Below the pieces are notes generated by a model, which was given only the letters and a program-made list of their open reading frames with translations, did not search any database and was not told where the DNA came from. This document shows, piece after piece, positions 13,258 to 14,266 of a stretch of 14,266 nucleotides of DNA. Every line of letters begins with the position of its first letter. The stretch's first letter is position 1. The DNA is from Rhizobium sp. Q54 (lineage in GTDB: Bacteria; Bacteroidota; Bacteroidia; Flavobacteriales; Flavobacteriaceae), in the NCBI GenBank assembly GCA_943324395.2, contig CALPLL020000026.1, positions 1-14,266 on the forward strand. The letters are read 5' to 3'. Position numbers and translations under genes: made by a program.

Positions 13258-14266
13258 TTAGGAAAACATGTCTTTTACTTTTTCAAAAAACGACTTATCC
13301 CCTTTTTCAGGATTTGGAATAAAGTTTTCGTCTGTTAAAGCCTTTTCAAAAAACTGTTTTTGCTCTTTATTTAGGGTTCTTGGTGTCCAAACGTTGATGT
13401 GAATTAGTAAATCTCCATTACCATATCCGTTAATATTTGGAATTCCTTTCCCTTTTAATCTTAATATTTTACCTGATTGAATACCTTCTTCAAGCTTAAT
13501 TCTAACTTTACCTTTAACAGCTTCAATATCTTTAGAAACACCTAATACTGCTTCAGCAAAACTAATGTACAAGTCTAAATGTAGGTTTTCTCCTTCGCGT
13601 TTTAAAGTCTCGTGCTCAATTTCTTCAATTACCACAATTAAATCTCCAGGAACACTATTTCCAGGAGCGTCGTTTCCTTTGTTAGAAACTTTAAGTTGCA
13701 TACCATCAACAACACCGGCAGGAATTTTAATTGATACTGTTTCGTCATCAACGATCATTCCTTGAGAATCGGCATTTGAAGGTTTATGGTCTAATAATTG
13801 TCCTGAACCACCGCACGTTGAACAAGTAGTTGCAGATTGCATTCTACCCAAAATAGTGTTAGTAACTCGCATTACTTGTCCTTGACCATTACAGGTCGAA
13901 CAGGTTTTATAGGTTACCCCAGGCGCTTGAACTTTGCGTTTTACTTTTACTTTTTTCTCTACTCCGAAAGCAATTTCTTCCAAAGTGAGTTTAACTTTTA
14001 TACGAAGGTTGCTACCTTTAACTCTTCTTGGACCACCGCCACCACCAAATCCAGATCTACCGCCAAAAGCTCCACCAAATATATCACCAAACTGACTGAA
14101 GATATCATCCATATTCATATGTCCACCTCCAAAACCACCTCCACCTTGACCACCATTTTCAAAGGCTTGATGTCCGTATTGATCGTATTTAGCTTTCTTT
14201 TGAGGGTCGCTCAAAATTTCGTAGGCTTCGGCTGCTTTCTTAAAGTTATCTTCTGCAACGGCATCA
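13258..14266 (-). CDS. dnaJ: Molecular chaperone DnaJ (Hsp40), 5' end beyond right edge
   Basis: DnaJ is the cochaperone that delivers unfolded proteins to DnaK and triggers its ATPase. The visible 335 residues begin inside the J domain (DAVAEDNFKKAAEAYEILSDP, then KKAKYDQYGHQAF); the HPD motif and about 40 N-terminal residues are outside the window. A Gly/Phe linker follows (GGQGGGGFGG to FGGGGGPRR), with DDIFSQFGDIFGG inside it. The zinc region has only two CxxCxGxG motifs, CSTCNGQG and CSTCGGSG (13801-13902), where classical DnaJ has four. The two C-terminal substrate domains are complete, with IPAGVVDGMQLKVSNKGN and GDLIVVIEE. The frame is open through 14266, so the TTG at 14214 is not the start. 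Usually grpE lies upstream. It ends at a clear terminator. Confidence 0.95.
   Translation of the reverse strand, partial: DAVAEDNFKKAAEAYEILSDPQKKAKYDQYGHQAFENGGQGGGGFGGGHMNMDDIFSQFGDIFGGAFGGRSGFGGGGGPRRVKGSNLRIKVKLTLEEIAFGVEKKVKVKRKVQAPGVTYKTCSTCNGQGQVMRVTNTILGRMQSATTCSTCGGSGQLLDHKPSNADSQGMIVDDETVSIKIPAGVVDGMQLKVSNKGNDAPGNSVPGDLIVVIEEIEHETLKREGENLHLDLYISFAEAVLGVSKDIEAVKGKVRIKLEEGIQSGKILRLKGKGIPNINGYGNGDLLIHINVWTPRTLNKEQKQFFEKALTDENFIPNPEKGDKSFFEKVKDMFS

Noticed and set aside
13565..13765. 66-codon plus-strand open frame
   Set aside because: Antisense to the C-terminal substrate domain of DnaJ.
13258..14214. DnaJ starting at the TTG of 14214
   Set aside because: The frame is open to the window edge and the upstream residues EDNFKKAAEAYEI are J-domain sequence, so the true start is outside.

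Overview
The window looks like ordinary chromosome from an AT-rich member of the Bacteroidetes, most likely a Flavobacteriaceae (Flavobacterium-like) species. The evidence is the protein families: an OxyR of flavobacterial type, DUF4920, a stand-alone MnmD, a 'sensor of ECF sigma' protein, an NtrC-like regulator without a DNA-binding domain, and a two-motif DnaJ. Other signs are the lack of clear Shine-Dalgarno sequences, several TTG starts, and promoter-like TAnnTTTG (-7) elements of the Bacteroidetes type. I see no tRNA, rRNA, CRISPR array, insertion sequence, prophage or integration site. No gene-free stretch exceeds 300 bases; the longest, 4297-4570, is a divergent promoter region.

Left part (1-2700). 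A SulP anion transporter runs off the left edge on the minus strand. A small exported protein precedes it, and a divergent plus-strand OxyR regulator follows. OxyR keeps both redox cysteines and ends in a strong bidirectional terminator shared with a convergent 64-residue protein.

Second block (2702-6064). A tight minus-strand operon encodes a DUF4920 lipoprotein, a monoheme c-type cytochrome lipoprotein and the tRNA wobble-uridine methyltransferase MnmD. Divergent from it is the branched-chain aminotransferase IlvE. IlvE converges, through another bidirectional terminator, on a MazG-like nucleotide pyrophosphohydrolase.

Third block (6118-8980). All genes are on the plus strand: a two-helix membrane peptide, a membrane-anchored SRPBCC plus GyrI-like protein, and an envelope-stress cassette. 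The cassette consists of an ECF sigma factor, a single-pass putative anti-sigma factor and a periplasmic helical sensor. It ends in a hairpin that contains the last stop codon.

Right part (8984-14266). All genes are on the minus strand. In transcription order they are dnaJ (its 5' end is beyond the window), a terminator, a NatA/NatB-like ABC exporter (ATPase then permease), an NtrC-like receiver-AAA+ regulator without HTH, and a one-domain DEAD-box-like ATPase. The last two are only 10 nt apart and are probably co-transcribed.

Nothing here is clearly a new system. The most unusual items are the regulator/half-helicase pair, in which both proteins are reduced versions of well-known families with altered key motifs; the DnaJ that has lost one of its two zinc centres; and the pair of back-to-back -7 elements at 6109-6125.
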